Shown here: one piece after another, positions 53,651 through 64,000 of the stretch
Layout: every line of letters starts with the position of its first letter
Numbering within the stretch: the first letter of the stretch is position 1
DNA from: Lepus europaeus
Taxonomy: Eukaryota; Chordata; Mammalia; Lagomorpha; Leporidae
NCBI RefSeq assembly: GCF_033115175.1
Contig: NC_084837.1
Coordinates: forward strand, 11,546,266-11,610,265
Length of the DNA stretch: 64,000 bases
Reading direction: 5' to 3'
Translations under genes and position numbers: made by a program
The notes under the pieces: model-generated
The model's input: the letters and a program-made list of their open reading frames with translations, nothing else
Database searches by the model: none
Told to the model about the DNA's origin: nothing

Positions 53651-56600
53651 ACAACAACAATGGACCAGACCTGGATGCAGGCCTGAGCCACATGTCAGCT
53701 GTTGAAACTACAGGAGCAGGACAGCGAGCTCCAGCAAGCCCAGCTCCGAACACCCACCAGCTCCCACAGTCCTGGCCTTGGCTCGGTTTTGTAGGAGAGA
53801 CCAGTTTCCCCTCTGGGAAATCGGAATTGGCAGGTTTTGGAGACCACCATCCGCCTAGGGGCACTGTTCCATCCCACACAACGGCCATTCTCCACATGTC
53901 TGTGCCTTAATCTCCCTGCACTGTCCCTGGTATTATCTGGCTCTCCCCCATTACCATAGCTCCCCACATCTTTTTTTTTTTCACTGATTAGCATTGGCTG
54001 CGATCTGAGTGCTGGGGAGTTGAAAAACCCTGCAACTGCCACATCTCGGGTGAGCACACCCTGCGTACATCACGCAGTTCTGCAGCTCACGTTCAGCCAC
54101 ACGAGCTTCGTCCTGAACAGAAGATGTTTCTAAAAATCCCTGCACTTCCTCGGAAATGTCACGAACCAACGGATCTTGTCAGCTGAGGTCTCTCTGACCT
54201 CTGGCACATGAGGGGCATGGGACAAAGTGTCACAGGGTCACAGGGCCCCCAAAAGCAGGGAGCAGCAGACACATGTAGGAGCAGCTCCTAGCTTCATCCT
54301 GGACCCCTCTCTGGTTCCCCACAATATTCCTAATGTCCACCACTGCAAATGAGTGCAATGGGAGTTATCACACACACACACATCATGAGCATCCTCTGCC
54401 CACGCAGGTCACTACGGACACTGCCCAGCTATCCCTTCCACATCTGTGAGTGACCCTCGGCCCTCCCAATCTACCAGAGCTGCTCAGGCTGCCACTGGGA
54501 CCCCTGATGGCCAGAGCTGACAGGTGCTTCCTCAACAGCACCACCTCCCCCAACCACCCACCTGCAATGGCCTGAGGAACGTCCCTGCCCCTTGGCTCCT
54601 GTGCCCCAGTTCTCTCCTGGCTGCCCTCCCCATCCTGGGTGGTCCTTCTCTGTTCCCTTTCCATCCCATTCTCAGCCCAGACCCTCCACCAGCCCCTGGT
54701 CCTCTTTAGGGGCTTTTGGCCCCATAACCACCCCAGCCTCACTACATGCTGGGGGCCTCTCCACAACCTCCGCGAGCTGCCCTCAGAGCCCTGAGCCTCT
54801 CTGCTGGTCACCCACTCTGGACACTGTCCCCGAACTCTGGAACTGAAAGGATGGGTGTGTGTCCTTCCTGATCCCCCAGCCCACGTGGACAGAGAGGTCC
54901 CTATGCCTCTGTCTCCCTCTAGTAGGAGGCTCAAAATGCTGTTTTTGTCTTTGAACCCCCAAGTCCTGGCACACAGGAGGTGCTAATTTTCATGGGGTGC
55001 AAGGGAGGCAATGCAGAGGCAGGCAGCCCAACCACACGGGCGTGGCCCCAGGGGCAGACTCAGCTTTGAAGGAGGGGGATTATGGCTGCAAACGAGGGAG
55101 AAGGCGCCCAGGTCTATGAGAGCCTTGGCCAGCACTCAGGGCTACAGGAATCCTGAGCCCAGCTTGCCTGCCTGGGAGGGGGCCTGTGCTGGGTTCTCAG
55201 TTAACTTCCTAGGAGAAACTGGGTGTGAGCCAACTGGGATAGCCCTTGCAGCTGGCTAGGTGTCCCCTTGTCTCCCAAACCAGGGAACCCAGAGCAGAAA
55301 GAGGTGCAGAGCACCCCTAAGGTAGCCTGTGAGGATCAGCATCAGGAAGGGAGAGGCCTGGAGAAGGGGGGAGCCTCAGAACACAGGCACCCAGCTCCAG
55401 TGTGACCCTGGCCAGTGCTCCTCTGCCTGGTCCCCCCAGCTAAGGGCAGAGTCGTGTTCTTTAGTACCTCTAGCCCTGCCCACCATGGCCTGTACCCAAA
55501 CTGCCTGTCCAAGACCCTGGAGGAGATTCCCCTGGACTTAAAAATCATCACCATCCTCAGGGCATGCCCCCTGTGGTCCCTCCAGTGCACTGTCCACCCC
55601 CTGCAGACAACTCCCCTCCCCACAGCACATGAGCTGCTGGCCCACGGTGCAGGCAGCCAAGCAGGGGGCAGATGTAGCAGGCTGGGGGCCAGGCACCTCC
55701 ATCCCTCACCACCGCGCTGGGCTCTGTCTCCACAGCCTGGGGAGGGGTGGGTGAGGAGACTTTCTAGATTCCTGCAGATGAAAAGGCTTTGCGTCATCTG
55801 CCCGGACACAGAAGAATAGTTTTAGAAACCCCGGCTTTGACTGGATGTTAAAGGCACACGAGCAATCCCGATTCCTGCTATATACACAGCTGTGGTAGCA
55901 GCAGCCACCTCTGATGACGCACCATCGAGAGGCTTCCTAGAAAGCCGGCAGGCCGTTCTGCTGACTTCACACACGGCCCTGAGAAGCTCTGATGTTCCAG
56001 CTGGGCGAGGACGGAGCCCACGGCAACGTCGAGGCTATGCTCTGGGGGCTCCATTTCCCAAGGTGCCCCTGTCCTGGGAGTGAGTCATGGTGGAAGCAGT
56101 GGTCACCCTGTCCCAGGGCTAGGAGGGAAGAGACTCAGCACCGGGCACCTGGGGCACAGGTGGGAACCCTCCTGTGAAGCTCTCCACATGCAGGTGCAGG
56201 GGTGCTGGGTCTGAGGCCACAGGTGGGCCAAGGAGGGGCTTGCCTGCAGAATCCAGACACAGGGCTGCCAGAGGGAAGAGACCAGCTGTAACTCCCGATG
56301 GCCAGGACCGGGAAGGTCCATCCCCTAACAGGGCCATGCACTGCTGTCCCCCACAGACCGCTGCCCTCAACACCTCCTGCAGGCTCTTTTTCCAGCTCCA
56401 TCCCACCTGTGAGGCAGTGTGAAGAGGCTGCTCCCTTCTGGGCACAGGGCAAGCACTGAAGTTCTTCTGTGCAAACCTGCTGCCCTCTGCATGCTAACAG
56501 AGGGCAGGCACCTGGACACCGGCAGCCCCGTGCCCCTCTGCCAGTCCCCCCCTGCAAAGCAGCATGGGAACTTGCTTCACAAGGTGTCACGTGGGGCACG

Positions 56601-57100
56601 CGGGTCAGGCACCAGCCCGGAGAGCACTGGGTACCACTGCGTCCTGGGCCCCCAGTGCATTAGGCCACCCTCTCTCCCTATTTAGTGTCAGTATAACAGG
56701 TCCCTTGAAATGCAGGTCTCAGCCAGACGCCACTTCACAGCCAAAGCCACTCTGCATTGATCAGTGATGGACACTATGAGGGCTGCGTGGCCCCGGGGCC
56801 TCCATCACGCCTCACTTTCACTGCTCTATTAGGCCAGCCATGATGTACTGGTTTCTGTTTTTATTTTTTATTGCCAGAAGGCCATTTCTAGGACACACTG
56901 GCTGGGCCAGGGATGGCACAGAGATCATGAAAAAACAAAACACACAGTGTATTTGCCAACCTAAAGGGTGGAGCTCTTCCACACAGCTGTCATGAAAATC
57001 TGATATCTTCCATCATGATCCTCGAGGTCCTGCCCAGAGATGCCTGCAGCCTAGGACACCCCCAAGGTCCACAGGAGTAAGTCTCTAAAGAAAGAATTCT

Positions 57101-57403
57101 GGGGGGCTGGCATTGCAGATGAAGCAGCCGCCTGTGATGCCAGCATCCCCTACGGGCGCCAGTTCCTGTCTCAGCTGCTCTGATCTAGCTCCCTGCTAAT
57201 GGCCTGAGAAAGTAGCAGAAGATGGCCCAGGTGGTGAGGCCCCTGCCACCCATATGGGAGACCCAGATGAAGCTCCTGACTCCCAGCTCCAGCCTGGCCC
57301 AGCCCTGGCCATTGCAGCCATCTGGAGAATGAATTCCAGTGGATAGAAGTGCATGCCCGCTCACTTGCTCTAATTCTGACTTTGAAAATAAATTTAAAAA
57401 AAA
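57101..57403 (+). mobile_element. C-SINE
   Basis: 'ggctggcattgcagatgaag', 'catcccctacgggcgccagt', 'agcagaagatggcccaggtg', 'agccctggccattgcagcc', with an A-rich tail. Flanks aaagaaagaattct (57087-57100) and aaagacagaattcc (57404-57417) look like an aged target duplication. Confidence 0.9.
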
Positions 57404-58214
57404 AAAGACAGAATTCCAGGCTCAGGGCAGGCCTCTGTGGAGAACCTTATCCCACAACAGATGTCTCAGGGAACAGGTGAGGCAGGGGCACCTCCAAAAC
57501 TGTCCGGCCAGCCCTTGCCAAACCCACCTGACCAGCAGACCCAGCAAAGGCACCCAAACAACCACCAGTCCAGAGCCAGGCTCTTTGGTGCTGGACACGC
57601 GTGTCCTTACCATGCACCCCAGCAGTCACATGAACACCCTGTGCCATTACCGATCATCCAACCACATTCCTCCACGGGCTACGTACACGGCTTGCCAGGT
57701 CCACAAAGCTCACTCCCAGGGCCATGAGACCAGCACCCCTGGCTCTCCAGCTGGGGCCCTCCCTCTACCCTCAGGATTCATGGCCAGAAGACCACAGAGG
57801 TAGACATGGAAATGCTGGGTCCATCAGGTCATTCAATATGAGCCTGGCTGGACCAATTCATGTACGCTTACATCACTACAGGCAAAAAAAATAATAATAA
57901 TAACCAGTATTTCACATCAACAGAGCTCATTAAAGTGAAGAAAAACACCACATGAACAATCTCTATGTGGTTTGTTTGAGTGGAGCCCTCATGCAGCCAG
58001 GATTTATCAGCACCTACGGCAGGGATGATCCTACAGACCGGAGCCTCCAGGCCGGCGCCACGGCACACTGAGAACAGCAGAGTGCGCCAACCCCCAATTC
58101 CGAGGAAATGACAACAGAGAAGAGATTGCGGTTATTCGGGAGGGACACCTCCTTCACTCGCAGCCAGGCTCACGTGCGTGCTGTGCAAAGGGGACATTAC
58201 ATCCAGAGGCTGCA

Positions 58215-58435
58215 CAGTGCACAGGCTATAGGCATGAGCTTCAGCCTGGCCTGGTCTGTTTGGCCCTGGTAAGCTGTGGAACCATGAGTGAGATGCTTAG
58301 CCCATGTGTGTCCCAACTGCCTCATCGGTAACCTGGGGATAGCCCCAGATCCTAACTCCTTGGGTTGTTCTAGGAGTCACTGAGCTCAACGTGTAAGCCC
58401 TGTGCACGGTGCAGCAGTCAACACCAATGCCACTG
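58215..58435 (+). mobile_element. MIR SINE
   Basis: Follows the MIR consensus order: 'cataggcatgagcttcagc'-like start, 'agctgtggaaccatgagtg', 'caactgcctcatcggtaacc', 'tggggatagccccagatcc', 'ttgggttgttctaggagtca', 'gtaagccctgtgcacgg'. Ancient and diverged. Confidence 0.55.
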
Positions 58436-60069
58436 CCACCCCAAGACCGTCCACAAATGACATAACCCGAAACACCAAACCCAAACAAGCCAAGGGCCCT
58501 GGTGGTGACAAAGATGGCAATCTTCCCATCCATCAGTACTCTGGTTGGACGCCTGGTCATCCTGGAATTGAGCCACGTCGGGAGGGTCTTGGAAGGCCAT
58601 GAGTCCCGGCCCCCTGCCCCTCGGATCTGAGAGTGGGGTTAGTGATCTCCCACAGGCCCTACAAGTCGGGAGAAGAACCCCGAGGATAACGCTGGCCCAG
58701 CAGGGCTGCAGTCTCTGCAGAGTGGATCTGAGTTGCTGTCACTCATGTACAAGCAATGGGTCGACCCCCCAAGACTGAGAAAGCGTTGTGGCAGTTCCCC
58801 AGACACTCGATCATCTCACTCCTAGGAGCTACCTTCTGAAACACTGCTGTGCATGACTTACGGCAGTCATGGGGTTAGGCTCCTGTGAGCTTCCAGTCAT
58901 ATTTTTGTCAACTGTTCAACACAGAACCTTGTTTGATGGATATTTCTAGGTAAAGACATCCTAGGCCGTCTATTTCTCATGATAATTGATTACATGCAGT
59001 ATTTCTCCCAACCCTACATCAACAGACTATCAATTTCTTGGGCTTTCAGCTCATCCACTGTGCTTTGTAAACATCCCTCATCATCCAACGGATCTGCAGA
59101 TTTAACCACGTTTCCATAACTTCATCTCACACCACAAATGTTACATCAGTACTTTCCAGAGCGGTCTCACATATGGATTGGCAAATCTCCTCTTCCCTTC
59201 TCTGGAAGTTCTCTCTGGTGGGCTCATTAACACTGAACTCACGGCCAACTGCACGAACTCAGGCCTGAATGGAGCTCGCCTAACAACGCTGATGTTCTCC
59301 ACCAGGCAAATCCCAAGCTTCTAGCACTTGGAAACAAGAAGCCTCAGCACCCCACGTGGGGGTGATTTTATCACTGCCACCACCAATCAACAAAAACCAC
59401 AGCAATGCAAAAATAGGCCCCCTGTGGGCCGTGAAGAGCTGGCAAGTTGAGAGCAGAGACAGAGGGCAGCCTTGCTCGTGCAAGTTAGGGGATCACACTT
59501 CCTCCCTGTGCCCACGTCCACAAATGACCGTGACAGCGCCATGAGGATGGATTTCAAGGTTACAATGAGGACCACGGTGTGCTTTGTCTGCAGAAGAGGC
59601 TGCTCGGGGAATCCTGACCTGGGCCTCCCCAGACTTGTAATTCATCTCTTTGAGGCAAAAACTCTGCAGTGGAAGTCCATGTTACTGTTTATAACTTTCC
59701 CGTTTGCTTCAATAAACATGCATTGCTCTGAAAAACCTTTCTTTTAACTTTTACTACAAAATATTCAGAGGTCACCTCTGTTCCCCACCTGTTTTCTATG
59801 GCTTTAGGAATTCTACTTCGTTCGTGTCTCTCACATCATCCCCTTGCCCCAGTGCAGGCCTCTTGGTCTCATTGGAGACCCAGGCAGGAGGTCCACCTGC
59901 AGGTGGAGTCTTCGCAGGAGACACTGTGTCCCACAGCACAGGAGGGCTCCAGAGCCCAGCATTCCAAATGGAGCGAACCACTTTCATATCAGCCAGACCA
60001 AGAATAATGTCCTCTGTGACTTCACCACTATGTCTCAGAAGAAGGACCCATCCAATTAAACCCCTGTGT

Positions 60070-60378
60070 GCTGTGCTGTCCTGTGGGACAGCACGTAATC
60101 TACCACTTGCAATGCCAGCGTCCCTTGTTGGGGTGCCAGTTCCCATTACTCCCAATCCATCTCTCTGCTAATGTGCCTAGGAAAGCCGCAGATGATGCTC
60201 AAGGACTTGGGGCCCTATCATCCATGTGGGAGACCAGGATGGAGCTCCTAGCCCCTGGCTCTGACCTCTGTTGTAGCCATTTAGAGAGTGAACCAACAGA
60301 TGGAAGATGTGTGTGTGTGTGGGGGGGGTGTATCCCTCTCTTTGTTGCTCTTTCAAATAAATAAATCTTTTTTTAAAA
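60070..60378 (+). mobile_element. C-SINE
   Basis: 'taccacttgcaatgccagcg', 'ccaatccatctctctgctaa', 'gtgggagaccaggatggagc', a (GT)n and G8 tract at about 60309-60328, then 'caaataaataaatcttttt'. Confidence 0.88.
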
Positions 60379-60502
60379 GGTCCCTTGGTATCCAAAGGAG
60401 GTGAAAGAGTGATAAATAAGTCATCAACATCTTAATGACATCACAGAGATGATGGTATGACGAAAATTGAGAAAATACCCATGGCAAAAAGTGTTTAAGT
60501 GA

Positions 60503-60824
60503 GGGGCCTGTACTGTGGCACAGTAGGTTAATCCTCTGCCTGCAGCTCTGGCATCCCATAAAAGCACCAGTTCTAGTTCCGGCCGCTTTGCTTCTAATCC
60601 AGCTCTCTGCTACGGCCTGGGAAAGCAGTGGAAGATGGCCTGAGTGCTTGGTCCCCTGCACCCGTATGGGAGACCTGGAAGAAGCTCCTGGCTCCTGGCT
60701 TCAGATTGGCCCATCTCCAGCCATTGCAGCCATTTGGGGAGTGAACCAGCAGGAAGATCTTTCTCTCTGTCTCTCCCTCTCACTGTCTGTAACTCAACCT
60801 CTCAAATAAATAAAATCTTTTTTA
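60503..60824 (+). mobile_element. C-SINE
   Basis: Full length: 'gggcctgtactgtggcacag', 'taatcctctgcctgcagc', 'gggaaagcagtggaagatgg', 'ccatttggggagtgaacc', 'caaataaataaaatc'. Flanks resemble each other (aaaagtgtttaagtg / aagaagtgtaaaagtg). Confidence 0.92.
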
Positions 60825-61196
60825 AGAAGTGTAAAAGTGCTCCTATGAAACGAAAATACCTCCAAACACCAAAAGATAAAGGGCATGAATCAGACAACCC
60901 TAAAAGAAGAACAACAATTGGACACGGCGATCACTGGGAAGTGGTCAACGCTGACAGACAGCCTGGGGATTTATCCTCAGCTCATCAGTCTAAAGAAGGA
61001 AAGCACAGTTTACTCAAAGACAACCACACCAGCAAGACAACCAACCATACAAAAGAAAATGCCATCCACTACCTGAGGCCCAGGGGCGGGGTTTGTGGAG
61101 ACAAATATATCAGACAGCATGTGGCCCAAATGGAACATTAAAACAGTAAAATAAATAATCACAAAAACCCTACGGCACCCAAGGAAATGCTTTCAA

Positions 61197-61395
61197 TTTT
61201 TTTAAATTAATTTATTTATTTTTTATTTTTTGACAGGCAGAGTAGACAGTGAGAGAGAGAGACAGAAAGAAAGGTCTTCCTTTGCCGTTGGTTCACCCTC
61301 CAATGGCTGCCGCGGTTGGCACGCTGCGGCCAGCGCACCGCGCTGATCCAATGGCAGGAGCCAGGTACTTCTCCTGGTCTCCCATGGGGTGCAGG
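61197..61395 (-). mobile_element. C-SINE, young, 5'-truncated, antisense
   Basis: The T-rich left edge, 'gacaggcagagtagacagtg' and 'ggctgccgcggttggcacg' continue to 'ctcccatggggtgcagg', where the copy stops about mid-element. Flanking aggaaatgctttcaa (61182-61196) and aggaaatgcttttaa (61396-61410) form a target duplication with one mismatch, so the truncation happened at insertion. Confidence 0.93.
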
Positions 61396-62545
61396 AGGAA
61401 ATGCTTTTAACTCATCAGGTGGCAAAAGCTGGGTGGCAAAGTTGTGCCTGCATTCACGCCCAGGGCTCGAGTGCGAGAGGATCCCAGCTCACGAGCACAG
61501 CAAGCCCGGCAGGCTGGCGGGAGCACATGTTCCACATTCGGCTCTGACCCGACTGTGCTACGAGCCCCTGCGCAAGGACTACAGATGCGCCGCCCGTGCT
61601 CTGAAAACTCCGGCAGCTTCGCTCTTCGGGCTGTACGCTGGGCAGAAGAGGAGAGAGGGACACTGGCAGCTTTCCCTGACGGAAGCTTTCTAAGCGCTGC
61701 AGCTCACACATCAGTGTGGCGTCCTGTTAGAAGGCAGACTTGGATCCTGCAGTTCCTGAGGGGGGCTCCCCAGTGATGCCAGTGCTGCTAGGCTGGGGGC
61801 CACACCTTAACAAGTGACACCTAAAGCATGCAGGTGGCCAATGTCGCCCTTTGTCCCTACAGAGTCCACTGTAGCCTCCACTCTAGGCAGTGCCACACTA
61901 ACTGTGCAGAAGGAACTGGGATCAGAGAGGTCGTCACGCAGCTCAGTGGCTCCCTGTGCACCTGCTCAAGGCCAAGCCTACGTCAGTTCCCGGCACCGTC
62001 TGGTTGTCCTCTGGGGAACAGGATCCTTTCAGGCTGTGGGTACAAACCCAGCTCCCCCAATTTCCCAGTGTGCTTCCTTCACAAAGAATCTTGCTTTCAA
62101 GATGATCGCTGTCTCCAGCGGCTCCCTCCGGTCAAATTTCAAAGAGCTCCTCACGGGAAGTGGGCTGTGGGGTCTGCAGACTATGAAGACCCCGCCCACA
62201 CAAGCCAGGCTCCGTGGAGTCTCCACATGGAGCGCCCAGGCCCATTCATCAGGACCTTGGTCAGCCCCGAGCTGGGCCCTGCTGCGTTCTGCGCTTGATG
62301 GAACGCACTTGTGAGCGGACGGACGAGTGTAAACCCCCGGGCATCCACCAGCCTCAGTGTCCTGGAGAAGCAGCAGCGTCAGTGAGCTGTTCTCCAGGGT
62401 CCTGGATGAGAGGGCTTGCTTCAAGGCCTCGCTGTGCTTGGGGAGACAAGCTGCCTGCCTTTCCATCCTGTGCAGACCTCCTGGTCTCTGCAATGCTCAG
62501 CACATCCCCACCCCCACCTGCCCTCTTAAGCAGCCACCACCATGC

Positions 62546-62585
62546 CTTCCTTCCCTCCTTCCCTCCCTCCCTCCCTCCCTCCCAC
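62546..62585. repeat. (CCTT/CCCT)n pyrimidine simple repeat
   Basis: A run of 'ccttccctccctccctccct' type on the plus strand, purine-rich on the transcribed strand. Confidence 0.95.
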
Positions 62586-62844
62586 TCCTCCATCCCACAA
62601 AGGCCGTGGGAGCATCTGGTCACCCAAGCACAAAACCAGCGAAACATCAGGTCTGACTCAATGCCCCTCCAGACTCAAAGATAACGAGAGCTGGCCAGGG
62701 ATGTCCTTTCATATGGTGCGATGGGGTCCACCATGCACCCTCTCTGGCCCACACCAACCCCTATGGCTGTATTGCCATGGCTGGGGAGCCAGGCCGGACA
62801 CCACCAAAGACAGGAAAGATGACAGCTCCGGCCTGAAGCCCAGA

Positions 62845-63164
62845 CCCAGGGCCCAGAGTTGCCTGCCGGGAAGGGGAGGTGCCTCCCTGCCATCCGTCCC
62901 AGGGCCCAGAGTCGCCTGCCAGGAAGGGGGGGTGGGGTGCCTCCCTGCCATCCATCCCAGGGCCCAGCGTCGCCTGCCGGGAAGGGGGGGTGCCTCCCTG
63001 CCATCCGTCCCAGGGCCCAGCGTCGCCTGCCGGGAAGGGGAGGTACCTCCCTGTCATCCGTCCCAGGACCCAGCGTCGCCTGCCAGGAAGGGGGTGCCTC
63101 CCTGCCATCCGTCCCAGGGCCCAGAGTCGCCTGCCAGGAAGGGGGTGCCTCCCTGCCATCCGTC
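62845..63164. repeat. Minisatellite, six units of 51-58 bp
   Basis: Units start near 62845, 62898, 62956, 63009, 63062 and 63113. Each reads 'cccagggcccag', 'cgtcgcctgcc', a variable 'gggaagggg' purine run, then 'gcctccctgccatccgt'. Unit lengths of 53, 58, 53, 53, 51 and about 52 differ mainly in the G-run. Repeated frames stay open on both strands, but they are translations of the repeat and not a gene. Confidence 0.95.
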
Positions 63165-64000
63165 GGCACAGCAGCAGTGCCTGTGCACCCCACCCTGCCC
63201 CTGCTACAGGCTGAGTGGCTGTGAGTGACAGCCACACCCCTACAGGGAAGGCGACTTCTGCTGAATGATCTTAAGAACAAGTGGCGTCAAGACGCTAGTG
63301 CCAGGAATCCACAGCCAGCGATTTACATTCCGAACACAAACGCTAATTATATATGTATTTTCTAACTCATGAACTCTTCTGGGGGAAAAAAAGAATAATT
63401 AAGGCTTTAACAAACATGAAAACAGTCCAGGAATTGGCCAAATACAATCCCAATAATCACATCTTTGTACACTCTCAGTGGGTTCTGTGTTTCTTTTCCC
63501 CCTCTTTGGGAAAGGCAGCTTTTCAAGTGTTTATTATAATGCACATTTGCTTTGCTATAATTAAGAGAAAATACAGTTACGTTCTAATCCATTGCCCTCA
63601 TTAGCATGCGATTCTTCTCCAAGACTCTGTCAAACCTTCAAATAACGATTTTCAATGGTGATTTCGCAGCTAATCGCCCGCCAGGCCAAGGCCCTGGATT
63701 TCAGAAATAGCATCCTAGGTTCGAGAGCCACTGGGGAAGGCACTCAGGCTGCCCCCGGCCCGTGGGCACCCAGGGCGGGCACAGTCGGGCGGATGTGACC
63801 ACCCACGCCCCTGTCCACACCCTGCCACTCGTGGTGTCACGGGGCACTCCCCCTCCCACGAGGAGTGGAAACCCAGGGCACTGAGGGTGGGGGCAAGGGT
63901 GCCATCTGCTGCCCCTCACCCCTCGACCTCTGGACCTTGAGCAGGAGCTCACGCGTGGCCGGGTCATCCACACAATGCGCCCACGTCTCTGAGCAGTGAA

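Larger units (their letters stand above)
41909..64000 (-). other. APBA2: APBA2 intron upstream of exon w1 (partial, at least 22 kb)
   Basis: No APBA2 coding exon is found upstream of 41908; the acidic N-terminal coding sequence known for the family is absent on both strands. The interval holds C-SINEs, several L1 fragments, a 1.3-kb rabbit-type L1 3' UTR, a MIR, simple repeats and the minisatellite at 62845-63164. The following stretches show nothing recognisable: 43.1-46.0 kb (apart from a 22-bp duplication), 48.1-49.1, 51.3-52.3, 53.7-57.1, 58.5-60.0, 61.4-62.5 and 63.2-64.0 kb. Confidence 0.75.

Noticed and set aside
62542-63280. Long repeat-bearing open frames on both strands (for example PSVPGPRVACQEGG repeats)
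   Set aside because: They come from the 51-58-bp minisatellite staying open in several frames; the pattern on both strands argues against selection for a protein.
63701-63973. Possible N-terminal APBA2 exon at the right edge
   Set aside because: The minus-strand frame there is Arg/Ser-rich and has none of the acidic, Tyr-containing segments of the Mint2 N-terminus.

Overview
The window is mammalian nuclear DNA, almost certainly from a leporid (European rabbit or a close relative). The evidence is the many lagomorph-type C-SINEs (tRNA-derived head, a body containing the 'gggagacc' and 'ctcctggctcc' blocks, an 'aaataaat' tail) and two LINE-1 3' ends of the rabbit L1 type. Recognition of the repeat families is from memory of their consensus sequences.

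There is one protein-coding gene, on the minus strand: APBA2 (Mint2/X11-beta), the neuronal adaptor that binds APP through a PTB domain and carries two C-terminal PDZ domains. Eleven coding exons read from 41908 down to 477. They sum to 1299 bp, i.e. 432 codons plus a stop, with perfect phase continuity and GT/AG boundaries. This is the C-terminal part of a protein of about 749 residues in human. The large first coding exon (roughly the N-terminal 317 residues: acidic region, Munc18- and CASK-binding segments) is not in the window and should lie beyond 64000. The 3' UTR runs off the low-coordinate end without a visible poly(A) signal.

Layout: 1-548 last exon and 3' UTR; 549-3390 intron with a CACCTG-rich minisatellite; 3391-22726 compact GC-rich part with nine exons (PDZ2, PDZ1, PTB, and a 36-nt in-frame microexon); 22727-40790 an 18-kb intron that changes at about 31 kb from GC-rich, repeat-poor DNA to AT-richer, repeat-dense DNA; 40791-41908 two small linker exons; 41909-64000 the 3' part of a large intron holding SINEs, old and young LINE fragments, a CpG-rich L1 relic and a 51-58-bp minisatellite.

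No second protein gene, tRNA, rRNA or CRISPR array is supported. The many other open frames follow from high GC content. The more notable signals are the microexon's upstream architecture (two UGC motifs between the pyrimidine tract and the AG), a strong unexplained 5' splice-site motif in the 3' UTR, CpG enrichment of an old L1 fragment, a cluster of CP2/Grainyhead-like motifs, and a tandem duplication inside the rabbit L1 3' UTR.
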